A stretch of DNA of 64,000 bases from BMS3ABIN03 sp964418885 (GCA_964418885.1 CAYQNW010000010.1:1-64000); one strand, 5' to 3'; positions 9,409 through 19,467 are shown, numbered from the stretch's first letter. Numbers and translations are program-made. The notes: a model not told the origin generated them from the sequence alone.

Positions 9409-11817
9409 ATGATTAAGAACTATTTTATAATCACTTTAAGAAATCTTAAAAAACACAAGCTGTATTCGTTCATTAATATTCTCAGTCTGACGATAGGCAT
9501 AACAGTTTGTATACTGATAACACTGTATATAAAACAGGAATTCAGTTACGATAAGTATTTTGAAAATGCTTCAAATATTTACCGGATAACTACAATACAT
9601 ATTTCGGAAAGAGGAACGTCTATAGATGCAGAAACACCAATGCCTTTGGCAGAAGCGTTGGCAGAAAAATATCCTGAAATTGGAAAATGTTCCAGAATAT
9701 TTTTTCACGGGAACGAACTTGTAAAGTATGAAGATAAAAGCTTTATCGAGAAGAGCATTGCATTTGCCGATTCGGATTTCTTTAAAATATTTTCCTTTAA
9801 AATCCTAAATGGAAACTCATCACATCTTCTTGATGTACCACATTCAATAGTCTTAACAAAAAAAGCAGCAGAAAAATACTTCGGCAACGAAGATCCCGTC
9901 GGGAAGGTATTAAGACTAAGAAACAAATACGATTTCACAGTAACCGGTGTTATGCAGGATATCCCTGTGAATACTCATTTCCATTTCGATATGCTTGGTA
10001 CTTACAGCGATGTGAACAAAAAAATTTTCGAAGAAGATTTTTCAAAACAATGGGGAGCCTATTTTGGTTCATATACTTATTTACTACTTCCTAAAAGTAT
10101 ATTTATAAAAAATTTGCATGAAAAGACATCAGACTTTATAATGAAACAAAGAGAATTTCCTGCCGGCGTATCGGTAAAACTAAATTACCAGAAACTTCTT
10201 GATATTCATTTGCACTCGGATTATGTGGGAGAGATTGAAAACAATAACTCTATTTCCAACATTTTAATAGTTGCTACAATAGGATTATTTATTCTTTTGT
10301 TAGCCTGTTTCAATTTTATGAACCTGGCAACTGCGCGATCATCCAAGAGAATAAGGGAAATCGGTGTGAGGAAAGTGCTTGGTGCGGCAAGGAATCAAAT
10401 TATCTTTCAATTTCTTGGTGAGGCAACTATTCTTGCATTAATTTCAATGGCATTTTCTTTTGTGGTGGTCGAGCTTATTCTGCCTTCTTTTTCAAATCTT
10501 TTAAATACGGAAATATCGTTCAACCTATTTGGTAACTTAAATGTTGTGTTACTAATAATTACCGGAACAATTATCGTTGGAATTATGGCAGGTATTTATC
10601 CATCTTTCTACTTGTCAAGTTTCAAGCCGGCTGCTGCGGTAAATAATAGGGGATCTGCTTCTAAAAAGTCCGGTGGCGATTCAGGAATTAGAAAAGTTCT
10701 GGTAGTAGCTCAGTTCGCTATTTCTATAACCTTGATAACATGCACAATCATAGTTCTGCAGCAGCTAAATTATTTAAAGAATCACGATGTGGGATTTAAG
10801 AAAGATCATACGATTACAATACCATTTGGTTCTGATATTTCTGCTAAAAATTATCAGGCATTGAAAAACAAATTTTTATCTGTTACCGGTGTTAAGGATG
10901 TTGCTTTGGCCAACAGCGCACCAATAAGTGATGACGTGTATAACACTTCACTTTATCCAAATGGATTGGATGGAGGGGATAGATTCGGTATCTACCTTAA
11001 ATTTGTTGATTACAATTTTGAAGATGTATATAAGCTAAAATTAATTGCCGGCAGATTCTTCTCTGATAAATTTACCGATGATTGGAAGGATGTTATTGTT
11101 GTGAATGAATCAACAGTTAAAAGTCTTGGATTTAAAGATCCACAGGATGCGATTGGTAAAAAATATATTTTAGGCATACAAAGAGTTACTCCTACAATAA
11201 TAGGTGTCGTAAAAGATTTTAATATTGCATCATTGAAATCAAATATTGAACCGCTTGTTATGATGCGAAATCCTGAATGGTTTAATGAATATTCGGTGAG
11301 GATCAGTTCGCTAAATATTCCGGGTACCATAGCAGGATTGGAAAAAGCGTGGAAGGAATTTTCCCCTGATTATCCATTCACATATCAATTTCTGGATGAT
11401 TATATATCCAATCTTTACAAGCCTGAAGAAAAAACAAGTACGATAATTTCCACGTTTTCATTTCTGGCAATATTAATTGCCTGTCTTGGTTTGATAGGTC
11501 TAGCTTCTTTCATATTTGAATTAAGGAAAAAAGAAATAGGAATCAGGAAAGTCTTAGGGGCTGGAATTCCCCGGTTGATAAAACTATTGAATACAGAATT
11601 CATAAAACTTGTTTTGATTTCAAATGTTATTGCTGTTCCCGCTGCTTACTATTTTATGAATGAATGGCTGAAAAATTTTGCTTATAAAGTGAACATGAGT
11701 GCATGGACGTTTTTGTTTGTCGGATTTGTTTCGATTTTAATCGCTTTCCTGACCATAAGCTTCCAGGCGGTTAAGGCTGCAACAGTTAATCCTGTTAAAT
11801 CATTAAAATATGAATAA
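9409..11817 (+). CDS. MacB/FtsX-type ABC transporter permease, copy 5
   Basis: An 802-residue paralogue closing the array, starting ATG 9409. The N-terminal segment reads KKHKLYSFINILSLTIGI; the first permease domain has ACFNFMNLATAR and REIGVRKVLGAA; the second has ACLGLIGLASF and KKEIGIRKVLGAG. The C-terminus is NPVKSLKYE. It is followed within 50 bases by a perfect inverted repeat that probably ends the operon. As for the other copies, an ATPase of the MacB type and possibly an adaptor protein would be needed for transport, and these must lie outside the window. Confidence 0.9.
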   Translation: MIKNYFIITLRNLKKHKLYSFINILSLTIGITVCILITLYIKQEFSYDKYFENASNIYRITTIHISERGTSIDAETPMPLAEALAEKYPEIGKCSRIFFHGNELVKYEDKSFIEKSIAFADSDFFKIFSFKILNGNSSHLLDVPHSIVLTKKAAEKYFGNEDPVGKVLRLRNKYDFTVTGVMQDIPVNTHFHFDMLGTYSDVNKKIFEEDFSKQWGAYFGSYTYLLLPKSIFIKNLHEKTSDFIMKQREFPAGVSVKLNYQKLLDIHLHSDYVGEIENNNSISNILIVATIGLFILLLACFNFMNLATARSSKRIREIGVRKVLGAARNQIIFQFLGEATILALISMAFSFVVVELILPSFSNLLNTEISFNLFGNLNVVLLIITGTIIVGIMAGIYPSFYLSSFKPAAAVNNRGSASKKSGGDSGIRKVLVVAQFAISITLITCTIIVLQQLNYLKNHDVGFKKDHTITIPFGSDISAKNYQALKNKFLSVTGVKDVALANSAPISDDVYNTSLYPNGLDGGDRFGIYLKFVDYNFEDVYKLKLIAGRFFSDKFTDDWKDVIVVNESTVKSLGFKDPQDAIGKKYILGIQRVTPTIIGVVKDFNIASLKSNIEPLVMMRNPEWFNEYSVRISSLNIPGTIAGLEKAWKEFSPDYPFTYQFLDDYISNLYKPEEKTSTIISTFSFLAILIACLGLIGLASFIFELRKKEIGIRKVLGAGIPRLIKLLNTEFIKLVLISNVIAVPAAYYFMNEWLKNFAYKVNMSAWTFLFVGFVSILIAFLTISFQAVKAATVNPVKSLKYE

Positions 11818-11860
11818 CCTCTTCAAGACTATATATCTAATTAATAAGACTACAAAATAT

Positions 11861-11892
11861 TCCGGATCAATACATATTTATATTGATCCGGA
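11861..11892. terminator. Bidirectional terminator between convergent genes
   Basis: A perfect 12-bp inverted repeat, TCCGGATCAATA at 11861-11872 and its complement at 11881-11892, with an 8-base loop. It lies between the ends of the permease operon (plus) and the TonB receptor gene (minus). The flanks are AT-rich but without long T runs, so termination is inferred from stem strength and position. Confidence 0.7.
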
Positions 11893-11919
11893 TAATAAAT
11901 TATTCTATTACCTGAATTA

Positions 11920-14070
11920 CTAAAATCCAACTTTTAAATTGAAGAAAAATTCTCTTCCCGGTCCCGGTTGATAGGAATTACCATCGGGGTCTGGCTCTGT
12001 GAATGCCATATATTCTTCATCTGTTAAGTTACATACATAAGCACTTAAGTCTCCATTTAACATCCAGAGATTCCATGAATAAGAAATCCGGGCATTGAAT
12101 AAAGTAAATCCATCCTGCCAGTTCTGATAGATACCAGGATCGAGTTCATTATTGTATGCTTTTGCATCGGTATAAATTGCCCACTTCGATTGGTATTCTC
12201 CACCTAAGCTGATCTGAATGTTTTTGCACGGAGAGTAAACTACTTCAGAGTAAAGCTGATGCTGCGGAGAATTAGGTAACCATTGTCCGTCTGCAGGCGG
12301 AGTGGTCAAAACATAAGCCGGGTCGGTATAAACAGGATCAACGTTAGCAGATGTATATTTATAATCGGCAAATGTGTAGGCAATCTGTAGGCTTAGGTTA
12401 TTGAGTATCTTGTAAGAAACAAAAGTCTCTATACCGTAACGTTTACTGTTTCCGGCATTGCCATAAAATACTTCCTGGTTTCCTCTTCCCGATTGCTTAA
12501 AACGGAAGAAATCGTTCTCTGTATCCATCATAAAACCGGTTAGTTCATAATAAATTTTATTGCTGAAAAATCCGCGTGCACCGATTTCATAACTGTTTGA
12601 AGTCGCAGGAACCAAATGTGTGTTAAATCCCGAATATCCTACAGGGTTATTAGCTAACTCCTCTGTAGAGGGCGGCATAAATCCCTGGCTCCAGTTTGCA
12701 TACAAAATCAATGCATCGGTAAAGCTATAGCTTGCTCCAATCCTTGCAGATGTTTTGGAAAAGTCTTTTGTCGTTTTAGAACTGTCGAGTCCTACCATTT
12801 TATCTGTCAGCTCGTTAGTTATATAATCGTATCTTACATTTCCTATCAAATTGAATTTTTCTATATCCAATTTATATAAAGCAAATACACCCGTACTTTG
12901 TTGATAGATTATCTGGTTAGCTAACAGGTTATCAGTCTCGATATTTATTTCATCAGTGCTTTCTACTCGTGGTGGATTACTTCCGCTCTGTAATTTGTAC
13001 ATATTGATATCCTGCCATTTCAAATCTGTGCCAACACTAAAGTTATTCATTATTTCTCCCGATTTGAGATGCAGGTTATATTGAGTACTTACACCCGGAT
13101 TTGTAATTGCCCGGTACTCTGCAGCCTTATTGCTTGTTTCCTTATAATTCCAGTAGCGGTAAAATGAAGTAACTTCAACATCGTGCAATTCATTTATTGT
13201 ATAAGAGCCGACTAATCCTAAAGTTGTTCTATTGGTTTTTTGATATTCATTGAAAGGATTCGCATCCGGGTTAGCTTGTCGCAGGTTATCAAATTGTTCA
13301 CGGTTTAGCCCTTCAGGGTTTTGTTGGAAGTAATCCGTGTGAGAAACAATTTGTGTAATTGCCAGTTTATCCAAAGGATTAAAATTAAGTTTTTCATAAA
13401 GCTTATTACTCCAGAAAGCCTGGTGATCACGGTATCCATCACCATCTTCCCGTGAAAAACTTACACGGTAATTAATATTCTCCTGTGAGCCGTCTAATTG
13501 TAACAATGATTTAAAGAAACTATTGGAACCAACAATCTGGCTGACCTCACCTTCTATAGGCACAGGACCACCATCTTTAGTAGTAATATATAATAATCCA
13601 GCCGAACTGCCACAGCCGTACAGTCCGGCAGCGGGACCTCGTAAAACCTGGATGTCTTTTACAGTTGCCCAGTCAACGTCGTATAAATCAGGGGCGAATC
13701 CCGATGGATCATTTACCGGGATGCCATCGATCATTACACCAATACCGCGTAAACCCCGTTCGGTAAGGATTCCCTGCCCGCGGATGGAGATATGAACACG
13801 TTCGCCATCATGCTGGTTATCGATCCTGACACCCGGTACTAATCTTAATGCTTCCTCTACTCCAATAGTTTTCGGCATAATGGAGAGCATTTCTGGTGTT
13901 ACGAGTGAAACTGACCCAGGATTACTTTTTAAAGTTATAGGTAACCTGTTGGCAATAACGATGACATTCTCCAGCGTTACCGTTTTGGTTGTATCTGCAT
14001 TTTCATTTTGGGCTTTTAATAGCGGAACAATAATAAACACAACAAACAAAAATAGAATGAGTCTTTTCAT
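11920..14070 (-). CDS. TonB-dependent outer-membrane receptor
   Basis: A 716-residue receptor for TonB-driven import across the outer membrane. I chose the ATG at 14070 because it opens a signal peptide (MKRLILFLFVVFIIVPLLKA) and an A/G-rich ribosome site precedes it; the same frame extends 18 codons further upstream but without a signal sequence. After a linker with ENVIVIANRLP comes the plug domain (roughly residues 55-165: VEEALRLVPGVRI, ISIRGQG, VMIDGIPVND, VLRGPAAGLYG), then a long barrel ending in FFFNLKVGF, with the terminal Phe usual for barrel assembly. The absence of a SusD-like partner and of an N-terminal beta-sandwich extension suggests a siderophore, metal or vitamin receptor rather than a glycan receptor; the ligand is not determined. 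Confidence 0.88.
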   Translation of the reverse strand: MKRLILFLFVVFIIVPLLKAQNENADTTKTVTLENVIVIANRLPITLKSNPGSVSLVTPEMLSIMPKTIGVEEALRLVPGVRIDNQHDGERVHISIRGQGILTERGLRGIGVMIDGIPVNDPSGFAPDLYDVDWATVKDIQVLRGPAAGLYGCGSSAGLLYITTKDGGPVPIEGEVSQIVGSNSFFKSLLQLDGSQENINYRVSFSREDGDGYRDHQAFWSNKLYEKLNFNPLDKLAITQIVSHTDYFQQNPEGLNREQFDNLRQANPDANPFNEYQKTNRTTLGLVGSYTINELHDVEVTSFYRYWNYKETSNKAAEYRAITNPGVSTQYNLHLKSGEIMNNFSVGTDLKWQDINMYKLQSGSNPPRVESTDEINIETDNLLANQIIYQQSTGVFALYKLDIEKFNLIGNVRYDYITNELTDKMVGLDSSKTTKDFSKTSARIGASYSFTDALILYANWSQGFMPPSTEELANNPVGYSGFNTHLVPATSNSYEIGARGFFSNKIYYELTGFMMDTENDFFRFKQSGRGNQEVFYGNAGNSKRYGIETFVSYKILNNLSLQIAYTFADYKYTSANVDPVYTDPAYVLTTPPADGQWLPNSPQHQLYSEVVYSPCKNIQISLGGEYQSKWAIYTDAKAYNNELDPGIYQNWQDGFTLFNARISYSWNLWMLNGDLSAYVCNLTDEEYMAFTEPDPDGNSYQPGPGREFFFNLKVGF

Positions 14071-14213
14071 TTTAATTTCTTTTAGAATAATTATTAAATC
14101 TTTTGATAAAAGGATTTTATACAAACGGCTATATTATCCCTTTACTTTTCCTCTGAAAATTAAATTGAGTAAAAAGAGTTTATACTAATAAATAATAGGT
14201 TTTCTAAATAGAC

Positions 14214-14735
14214 TTAAGCAGACTTTGGAGGAGGGGTTAGTAACTTCCCGTGAATCGACTTGTAATAATTAATATAACTTCCCGAAAGAAGTATGCAGTT
14301 GTTTTTTATTTCCGATGGATATGTTTCGCTTTGAATTGCAAGAAGATTATAGCCACTTAATGAATGTGAGCCTGAAGCAATTTTATCTTTTGTAGAGTTG
14401 CTTTTATGCAGCTTTTCGTAATTTGAAATCAGCATTTCTTCCGTTTCATCACGCAGGCAATAAATAATAACACAGTTACCTTTTATTTCAACTCTTTCCA
14501 CATCATACATTCTTCCCTCATATTCAAACTCTTTTTCTTCTTTCCAATTAAGCTTCTTCTCATATTCAATCCAGGTAAATTTTAGTTTCTGAATTATCGA
14601 TGAACTATTCGTTGAATTGATCAGCGCCTTCATTTCCAGTTTATTATTTGCTAATCGTTCAATATAGAAAAGGATGTAACCGCTGGAATTAAAAAGTATA
14701 AGGAAGGTGAGCAATATGGGGATTACTTTTTTCAA
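14214..14735 (-). CDS. Small secreted or membrane-anchored protein of unknown function
   Basis: I do not recognise this 173-residue protein. It starts with a hydrophobic segment (about residues 4-26) followed by a charged Lys/Glu-rich domain with the patch WEEKKLNWK-like KKLNWKEEKEFEYEGRMYDVE, and ends in the proline stretch LLTPPPKSA. The topology suggests an exported or inner-membrane-anchored protein facing the periplasm. The start is a TTG at 14735 without an obvious ribosome site, so it could be wrong. It lies upstream of the TonB receptor in the same direction, about 140 bases away, so the two may be cotranscribed and it may be an accessory of that uptake system; that is inference from position only. 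Confidence 0.6.
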   Translation of the reverse strand: MKKVIPILLTFLILFNSSGYILFYIERLANNKLEMKALINSTNSSSIIQKLKFTWIEYEKKLNWKEEKEFEYEGRMYDVERVEIKGNCVIIYCLRDETEEMLISNYEKLHKSNSTKDKIASGSHSLSGYNLLAIQSETYPSEIKNNCILLSGSYINYYKSIHGKLLTPPPKSA

Positions 14736-14872
14736 AAAATGAAATGTTTTTTTATAAACAAAAATATTAAATCGTAATATGATTTCATTAAAAAATATTT
14801 AAGAATAAAAGCATAGGACAATTGAAGCCGGATTATAATTATTGAAAGTTGTATTATGTCATATAAATAGAA

Positions 14873-16762
14873 CTATTCAATCTCAATCTCATTAAACTTT
14901 TCTCTAAGTCGATCTTTTTCTCTCACTAATTCCTTATTGGCACTCATTAATTTTAAAGTGTCTTCTTCTATCTCAGTATTTTCAATCTTATTGTGATTTT
15001 CTTTTATTTGCTTATCTATTTTGTCAAGCTTAAATCTGAGCACTATATCTTTAGTGTACTTTTGTAATAATTGTTCTGGTGTAACCCCGGGATTCCTTTC
15101 TTCCCAGTTGCTGCTGATTGAATGCTTTTCAAATACGATTTCTCTTACGTATGATTGTAATTCATCATTCTTTATATCTTCAATCAGTTTGTCTGCATCT
15201 ATTTGTTTTTCATGTCTTATTTCTTCATAAACAACTTTTGCTAATCGCATGTGAATCTTAATCGCAAAATCTTCAGCTTTTATGTTATTATGAATAAAAT
15301 TTAATATAGAACTATTCCCCTCAAACAGCAGCTTAATTATATCTTTCTCCAGATTGTAAACAACAGGATTAGCTTTCTTCTGTTTTGTTATTTCTTCAGA
15401 AAGTGTTGATTCGGTTTTTTCTTTTGTTGTTGTTCGAATTTCTGTTGATCTTTGCGATGAACCTCTTTTAATTACTTTATCGAATTCTGCCTCAAGTAGC
15501 TTCTCTCTTAGATTGAATTTTCTTGCGATGTTTTTTATCAACAAATTCCTTTTTAATTCATCAGTGATTAAAGCCAACGGTTTTACAAGCTCACGAATTG
15601 CCTCTGCAGCTGTGTTTGAATCATTAAACATTCCCCGTGCTTCGAAATATCGTGTTTGAAACTCAATAAAATTTTCTGCTTTCTTGAGTAAATCTTCAAA
15701 TTTATCCTTGCCGAATTTGTTTACGAATGAATCGGGATCTTCTCCTTGTGGAAGGGAAACGATCTTTACCTCCATATCCCGTTTTAAAAGAATCTCAATA
15801 CTTCTCATTGAGGCTTTAATACCGGCAGTATCTGCATCGAAAAGCAGAACAACATCTTTTGTATATCTTGAAAGCAGTTGAACCTGCTCGTCAGTTAATG
15901 CTGTTCCTGAAACAGCAACGACATTTTTAACTCCGCTTTGGTAAAGAGAAATCAAATCCATATAGCCTTCAACGATGATGGCTTTGTTCAATCTCCTGAT
16001 TTCATCTTTTGCAAATGACAATCCATAAAGTACACGACTCTTGTTATAAACTATTGATTCGGGTGAGTTAATGTATTTGCCCCCCTTTTCGTTTGGATCT
16101 AAAACTCTCCCAGCGAAAGCAACGACTCTTCCGTTTGGTGAAAAGATAGGAAAAATCAGTCTGCCGGGAAGTCTATCAAAATATCTCCCTTCGGGATGTT
16201 TTCCTGCGAGTCCCAGTGTAACAGCTTTTTCGAGATCGATCTTTTTTTCTTTGGCATAATTAACAAAATTTTCCCACCCTCTAAGTGTATAACCTAAACC
16301 AAATGTTCGGATTGTTTGTTGTTTTAAATTTCTTTTATGTAAATACGTTCTCGCAATCTCAGCTTCTTCATCGTTCAATAGATTATTAAGAAAATATTTT
16401 GCCGCTTCCGTATTGATATCGTAAAGTATTTCTTGTTCGGTTTGCTGCTCTTCGTAACCAGCAGATTCATAATATTCAAGTGGAATTCCAAGCTGTTCGG
16501 CAACTTCCTGTACTGCTTCAATAAATGAGATTTTTTTGTATTCCATTAAGAATTTAAAGATGTTGCCCCCGGTATGGCAGCCGAAACAATGGAATATTTG
16601 CTTTTCATCGCTTACTGTGAATGATGGTGTTTTTTCGTTATGAAACGGACACAATCCGATATAATTTTTACCCCGTTTACGCAGTTGAACGTATTCTGAG
16701 ATCATATCAACAATGCTTGCAGTTGATCTGATTTCTTCTATTTTGGATTCGGGAATTCGCAA
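14873..16762 (-). CDS. dnaG: DNA primase
   Basis: Primase that makes RNA primers at the replication fork, working with the replicative helicase. The 629-residue length is normal. The N-terminal zinc domain has C38, H41, C59 and C62 (CPFH ... CFGC). The catalytic core follows, with a TOPRIM domain showing VEGYMD near residue 260 and LLFDADTAG near 310, both needed for metal binding. The C-terminal part is Lys/Glu-rich and forms the likely helicase-interacting region. The start is TTG at 16762; a TAG two codons upstream in frame and the family's usual N-terminus (IPESKIEEI) leave little choice. It stands apart from an rpsU or rpoD neighbour, unlike in many bacteria. Confidence 0.95.
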   Translation of the reverse strand: MRIPESKIEEIRSTASIVDMISEYVQLRKRGKNYIGLCPFHNEKTPSFTVSDEKQIFHCFGCHTGGNIFKFLMEYKKISFIEAVQEVAEQLGIPLEYYESAGYEEQQTEQEILYDINTEAAKYFLNNLLNDEEAEIARTYLHKRNLKQQTIRTFGLGYTLRGWENFVNYAKEKKIDLEKAVTLGLAGKHPEGRYFDRLPGRLIFPIFSPNGRVVAFAGRVLDPNEKGGKYINSPESIVYNKSRVLYGLSFAKDEIRRLNKAIIVEGYMDLISLYQSGVKNVVAVSGTALTDEQVQLLSRYTKDVVLLFDADTAGIKASMRSIEILLKRDMEVKIVSLPQGEDPDSFVNKFGKDKFEDLLKKAENFIEFQTRYFEARGMFNDSNTAAEAIRELVKPLALITDELKRNLLIKNIARKFNLREKLLEAEFDKVIKRGSSQRSTEIRTTTKEKTESTLSEEITKQKKANPVVYNLEKDIIKLLFEGNSSILNFIHNNIKAEDFAIKIHMRLAKVVYEEIRHEKQIDADKLIEDIKNDELQSYVREIVFEKHSISSNWEERNPGVTPEQLLQKYTKDIVLRFKLDKIDKQIKENHNKIENTEIEEDTLKLMSANKELVREKDRLREKFNEIEIE

Positions 16763-16855
16763 ATACTAATTTTCTAATATTTTATAATGAATCTAACATT
16801 TTCCCCTTAAAGCTTCATTATCTTATATTTACATATATAATAAATGATTTAAATA

Positions 16856-17380
16856 ATGCAGAATATCTACACTAAAAATAGCATTTTAATTTTCCTTCCG
16901 TCAAACAATTTTAGTGAAGAAGAATTTTTACCAATTAAAAGGATTTTCTTAAAACGCAACAAACAGATTTTTATCGCATCTGATAGTTTTTCGGTTTGCA
17001 GCGGGGAAAATGGTTTGAAAGTAGGCATCGACGCAAATTTTTATAATGCAAATGAGAAAAATTTTGCAGCTTTTGTTCTGATCGGTGGTAAAGGGAACAG
17101 GAATTACTGGGGAAATGAAGCATTGCACAAAATTGTAAGAAAATTTCATAATTCGGGGAAAGTTGTTGGAGCCATTTGCAGTGCCCCGGTTATTTTAATA
17201 AGATCAGGAATACTTGATAAAACATCCGCAACCTGCTGGAAAGAAGATAAGAGCGAACTGATAAAAGCAGGGATAAATTATCAGGAAAGATCAGTAATTG
17301 CCGAGAATAAAATTGTAACTGCGGATAGCCCACAGTCTGCTGTACAGTTTGCCGAAACGGTATTGAATTTGATTAAATAA
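16856..17380 (+). CDS. DJ-1/PfpI family protein
   Basis: A 174-residue DJ-1/PfpI superfamily protein with a class I amidotransferase-like fold. The nucleophile elbow is GAICSAPVIL with Cys108, the reactive cysteine of this family; acidic residues at 21-23 (SEEEFLP) could supply the Glu that pairs with it. The protein covers the domain from the first strand (SILIFLPSN) to a C-terminal helix (AVQFAETVLNLIK). Members include stress chaperones, deglycase-like enzymes and proteases, and the sequence does not decide between them. It is divergently placed from dnaG with a 93-base AT-rich gap holding its promoter, and is followed 18 bases later by ispG. Confidence 0.85.
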   Translation: MQNIYTKNSILIFLPSNNFSEEEFLPIKRIFLKRNKQIFIASDSFSVCSGENGLKVGIDANFYNANEKNFAAFVLIGGKGNRNYWGNEALHKIVRKFHNSGKVVGAICSAPVILIRSGILDKTSATCWKEDKSELIKAGINYQERSVIAENKIVTADSPQSAVQFAETVLNLIK

Positions 17381-17398
17381 GTTATTATTAAGAATACG

Positions 17399-19405
17399 AT
17401 GATCCAGACATTGAAGAAATACTGCAACAGTCTAACTCAATATTCGCGTTATAAAACTCGTGAAGTTTACATCGGAGATGTTCCGCTTGGGGGAGATAAT
17501 CCTATCCGCATTCAATCTATGACAATAACTGATACGATGGATACAAAGGCAACAGTTGAGCAGTCTATAAGAATGGTTGATGCCGGTTGTGAATATGTGA
17601 GAATAACTGCACCAAGTATTAATGAAGCAAAGAATCTTGCAAACATAAAAAAAGAATTAAAAGCGAGTGGATACACCGTTCCGCTTATTGCAGATATTCA
17701 CTTCACACCCAATGCTGCAGAAATAGCTGCAAGGATTGTAGAAAAGGTGAGGGTTAATCCGGGTAATTATGCTGATAAGAAAAAATTCCAATCTATTGAT
17801 TTTTCAGATGAAGCTTATGAAAAGGAACTTGAAAGAATCAGGAATAAATTCACACCGCTTGTAAAGATATGTAAGGAATATGGAACAGCTATGAGGATAG
17901 GAACTAACCATGGTTCTCTTTCAGATAGAATTATGAGCAGATACGGTGATACACCAATGGGTATGGTTGAGTCGGCGCTTGAGTTTGTAAGAATTTGTGA
18001 AGATCACGATTATCACAGCATTGTGCTTTCGATGAAGGCAAGCAATACGCAGGTTATGGTTCAGGCATACAGATTACTCATTCAGAAAATGGAAGAAGAA
18101 GGAATGAACTATCCTCTGCATCTTGGTGTTACAGAAGCTGGTGGTGGAGAAGACGGAAGAATAAAATCTGCGGTGGGAATCGGTACTTTGCTGGAAGACG
18201 GACTTGGCGATACGGTAAGAGTATCATTAACCGAAGATCCTGAATATGAAGCACCTGTGGCCATTTCACTTGTTAACAGGTATAAAAGAAGGAAAGCACA
18301 CACTCCGATTAAATTTATCGATGAACCACCATTTGATCCTTTTACTTATACGAAAAGAGATTCAAAGGAAATTAATGGAATAGGTGGAAGTCATCCGGCA
18401 GTTGTTGTCGCTGATTTTTCAAACAATAAAAATCTTCTCCACGAAAATTTAAAAGATGTTGGTTACACATATAACAAAGAAACAGATAAATGGAATCTGA
18501 ACGATGCTGCCGCAGACATTTTATATCTTGGTAGTAGTGAAATTCCGGAAAATTATCCCGGAGGAGTAAAGCTTGTTCAGGATTATCAGGTGTGGATTAA
18601 GCTACAAGATAAATCCAGGAGCTATCCGCTTTTAAATGTTGAACAATATTTGAATGCAGAAGCTCTTTCTTCAACACTAAACTTCTTGATTATCAATCTG
18701 AACCAATTAGATGAACTGGTTATCGAGAAGTTAAAAGACGATCAGAAAACCGTACTAATTGCAACAACAGAAAACAAGCATGGAATGGCTGAACAGCGCA
18801 GATTGTTTTTTGAGTTGGTCAAAAATGATATTCAAAATCCTGTTATAATAAAAAGAGATTATAGCAATATCACGCTGGATAAATTGAGGCTTTACTCTTC
18901 AACAGATTTTGGTGCACTTTTAATAGATGGCTTTGGGGATGGTGTTTGGATTGGGAACGTTCAACTTTCAAAAGATGAAAATGGAAGAAACACATACACA
19001 AAAGTATTTACCAGAAACGGTGAATCATCGAACAAAATAATAAACAGAACGTTATTTGGAATTCTTCAGGCAGCGAGAGTAAGGATTTCCAAGACAGAAT
19101 ATATTGCCTGTCCCTCATGCGGAAGAACCCTATTCGATCTTCAGGAAACAACGGAGATGATTAGAAAAAGGACAGAGCATTTGAAAGGTGTAAAAATTGC
19201 AGTTATGGGATGCATTGTAAATGGTCCTGGTGAAATGGCTGATGCCGACTATGGCTATGTTGGGTCAGGTATAGATAAAATAACACTTTACAAGGAAAAG
19301 GATATTGTAAAACGGAATGTGCCAGCTTCTGAAGCTGTTGATGCCCTGATTGAACTTATTAAAAGTGATGAAAATTGGTGTGAACCTTCCGAAAATTCAT
19401 CCTGA
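17399..19405 (+). CDS. ispG: 4-hydroxy-3-methylbut-2-enyl diphosphate synthase, long form
   Basis: Iron-sulfur enzyme of the MEP isoprenoid pathway, converting MEcPP to HMBPP. The 668-residue length marks the three-domain form seen in Bacteroidota, Chlorobi, chlamydiae and plants, with an insert of about 250 residues between the TIM barrel and the cluster domain. The barrel opens GDNPIRIQSMTITDTMDTKA. The cluster domain carries C571 and C574 (ACPSCGRTLFD) plus the cysteine in AVMGCIVNGPGEMADADYG, which also holds the catalytic Glu. The ATG at 17399 lies 18 bases after the DJ-1-like gene, so both may share a transcript. It ends without a terminator before the small unit at 19427. Confidence 0.96.
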   Translation: MIQTLKKYCNSLTQYSRYKTREVYIGDVPLGGDNPIRIQSMTITDTMDTKATVEQSIRMVDAGCEYVRITAPSINEAKNLANIKKELKASGYTVPLIADIHFTPNAAEIAARIVEKVRVNPGNYADKKKFQSIDFSDEAYEKELERIRNKFTPLVKICKEYGTAMRIGTNHGSLSDRIMSRYGDTPMGMVESALEFVRICEDHDYHSIVLSMKASNTQVMVQAYRLLIQKMEEEGMNYPLHLGVTEAGGGEDGRIKSAVGIGTLLEDGLGDTVRVSLTEDPEYEAPVAISLVNRYKRRKAHTPIKFIDEPPFDPFTYTKRDSKEINGIGGSHPAVVVADFSNNKNLLHENLKDVGYTYNKETDKWNLNDAAADILYLGSSEIPENYPGGVKLVQDYQVWIKLQDKSRSYPLLNVEQYLNAEALSSTLNFLIINLNQLDELVIEKLKDDQKTVLIATTENKHGMAEQRRLFFELVKNDIQNPVIIKRDYSNITLDKLRLYSSTDFGALLIDGFGDGVWIGNVQLSKDENGRNTYTKVFTRNGESSNKIINRTLFGILQAARVRISKTEYIACPSCGRTLFDLQETTEMIRKRTEHLKGVKIAVMGCIVNGPGEMADADYGYVGSGIDKITLYKEKDIVKRNVPASEAVDALIELIKSDENWCEPSENSS

Positions 19406-19426
19406 AATGTTGTAAATCACAGGAAA

Positions 19427-19455
19427 TTGATAATGATGTAAATTTCTGCTATATT
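19427..19455 (+). promoter_or_regulatory. Sigma-70-like promoter
   Basis: TTGATA at 19427-19432 and TATATT at 19450-19455, separated by exactly 17 bases, just after the ispG stop. A transcript would start near 19462 and run into the terminator at 19551. The match is good but such boxes occur by chance in AT-rich DNA; the placement directly in front of a terminator-bounded unit adds support. Confidence 0.5.
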
Positions 19456-19467
19456 ACTGCGCTAATT

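Noticed and set aside
11010..11330. Minus-strand open frame inside permease copy 5
   Set aside because: Shadow frame of a clear plus-strand gene; no independent coding signal.
14125..14213. Cobalamin or other riboswitch before the TonB receptor
   Set aside because: The gap is only about 140 bases, AT-rich, and has none of the conserved boxes of known metal or vitamin riboswitches.
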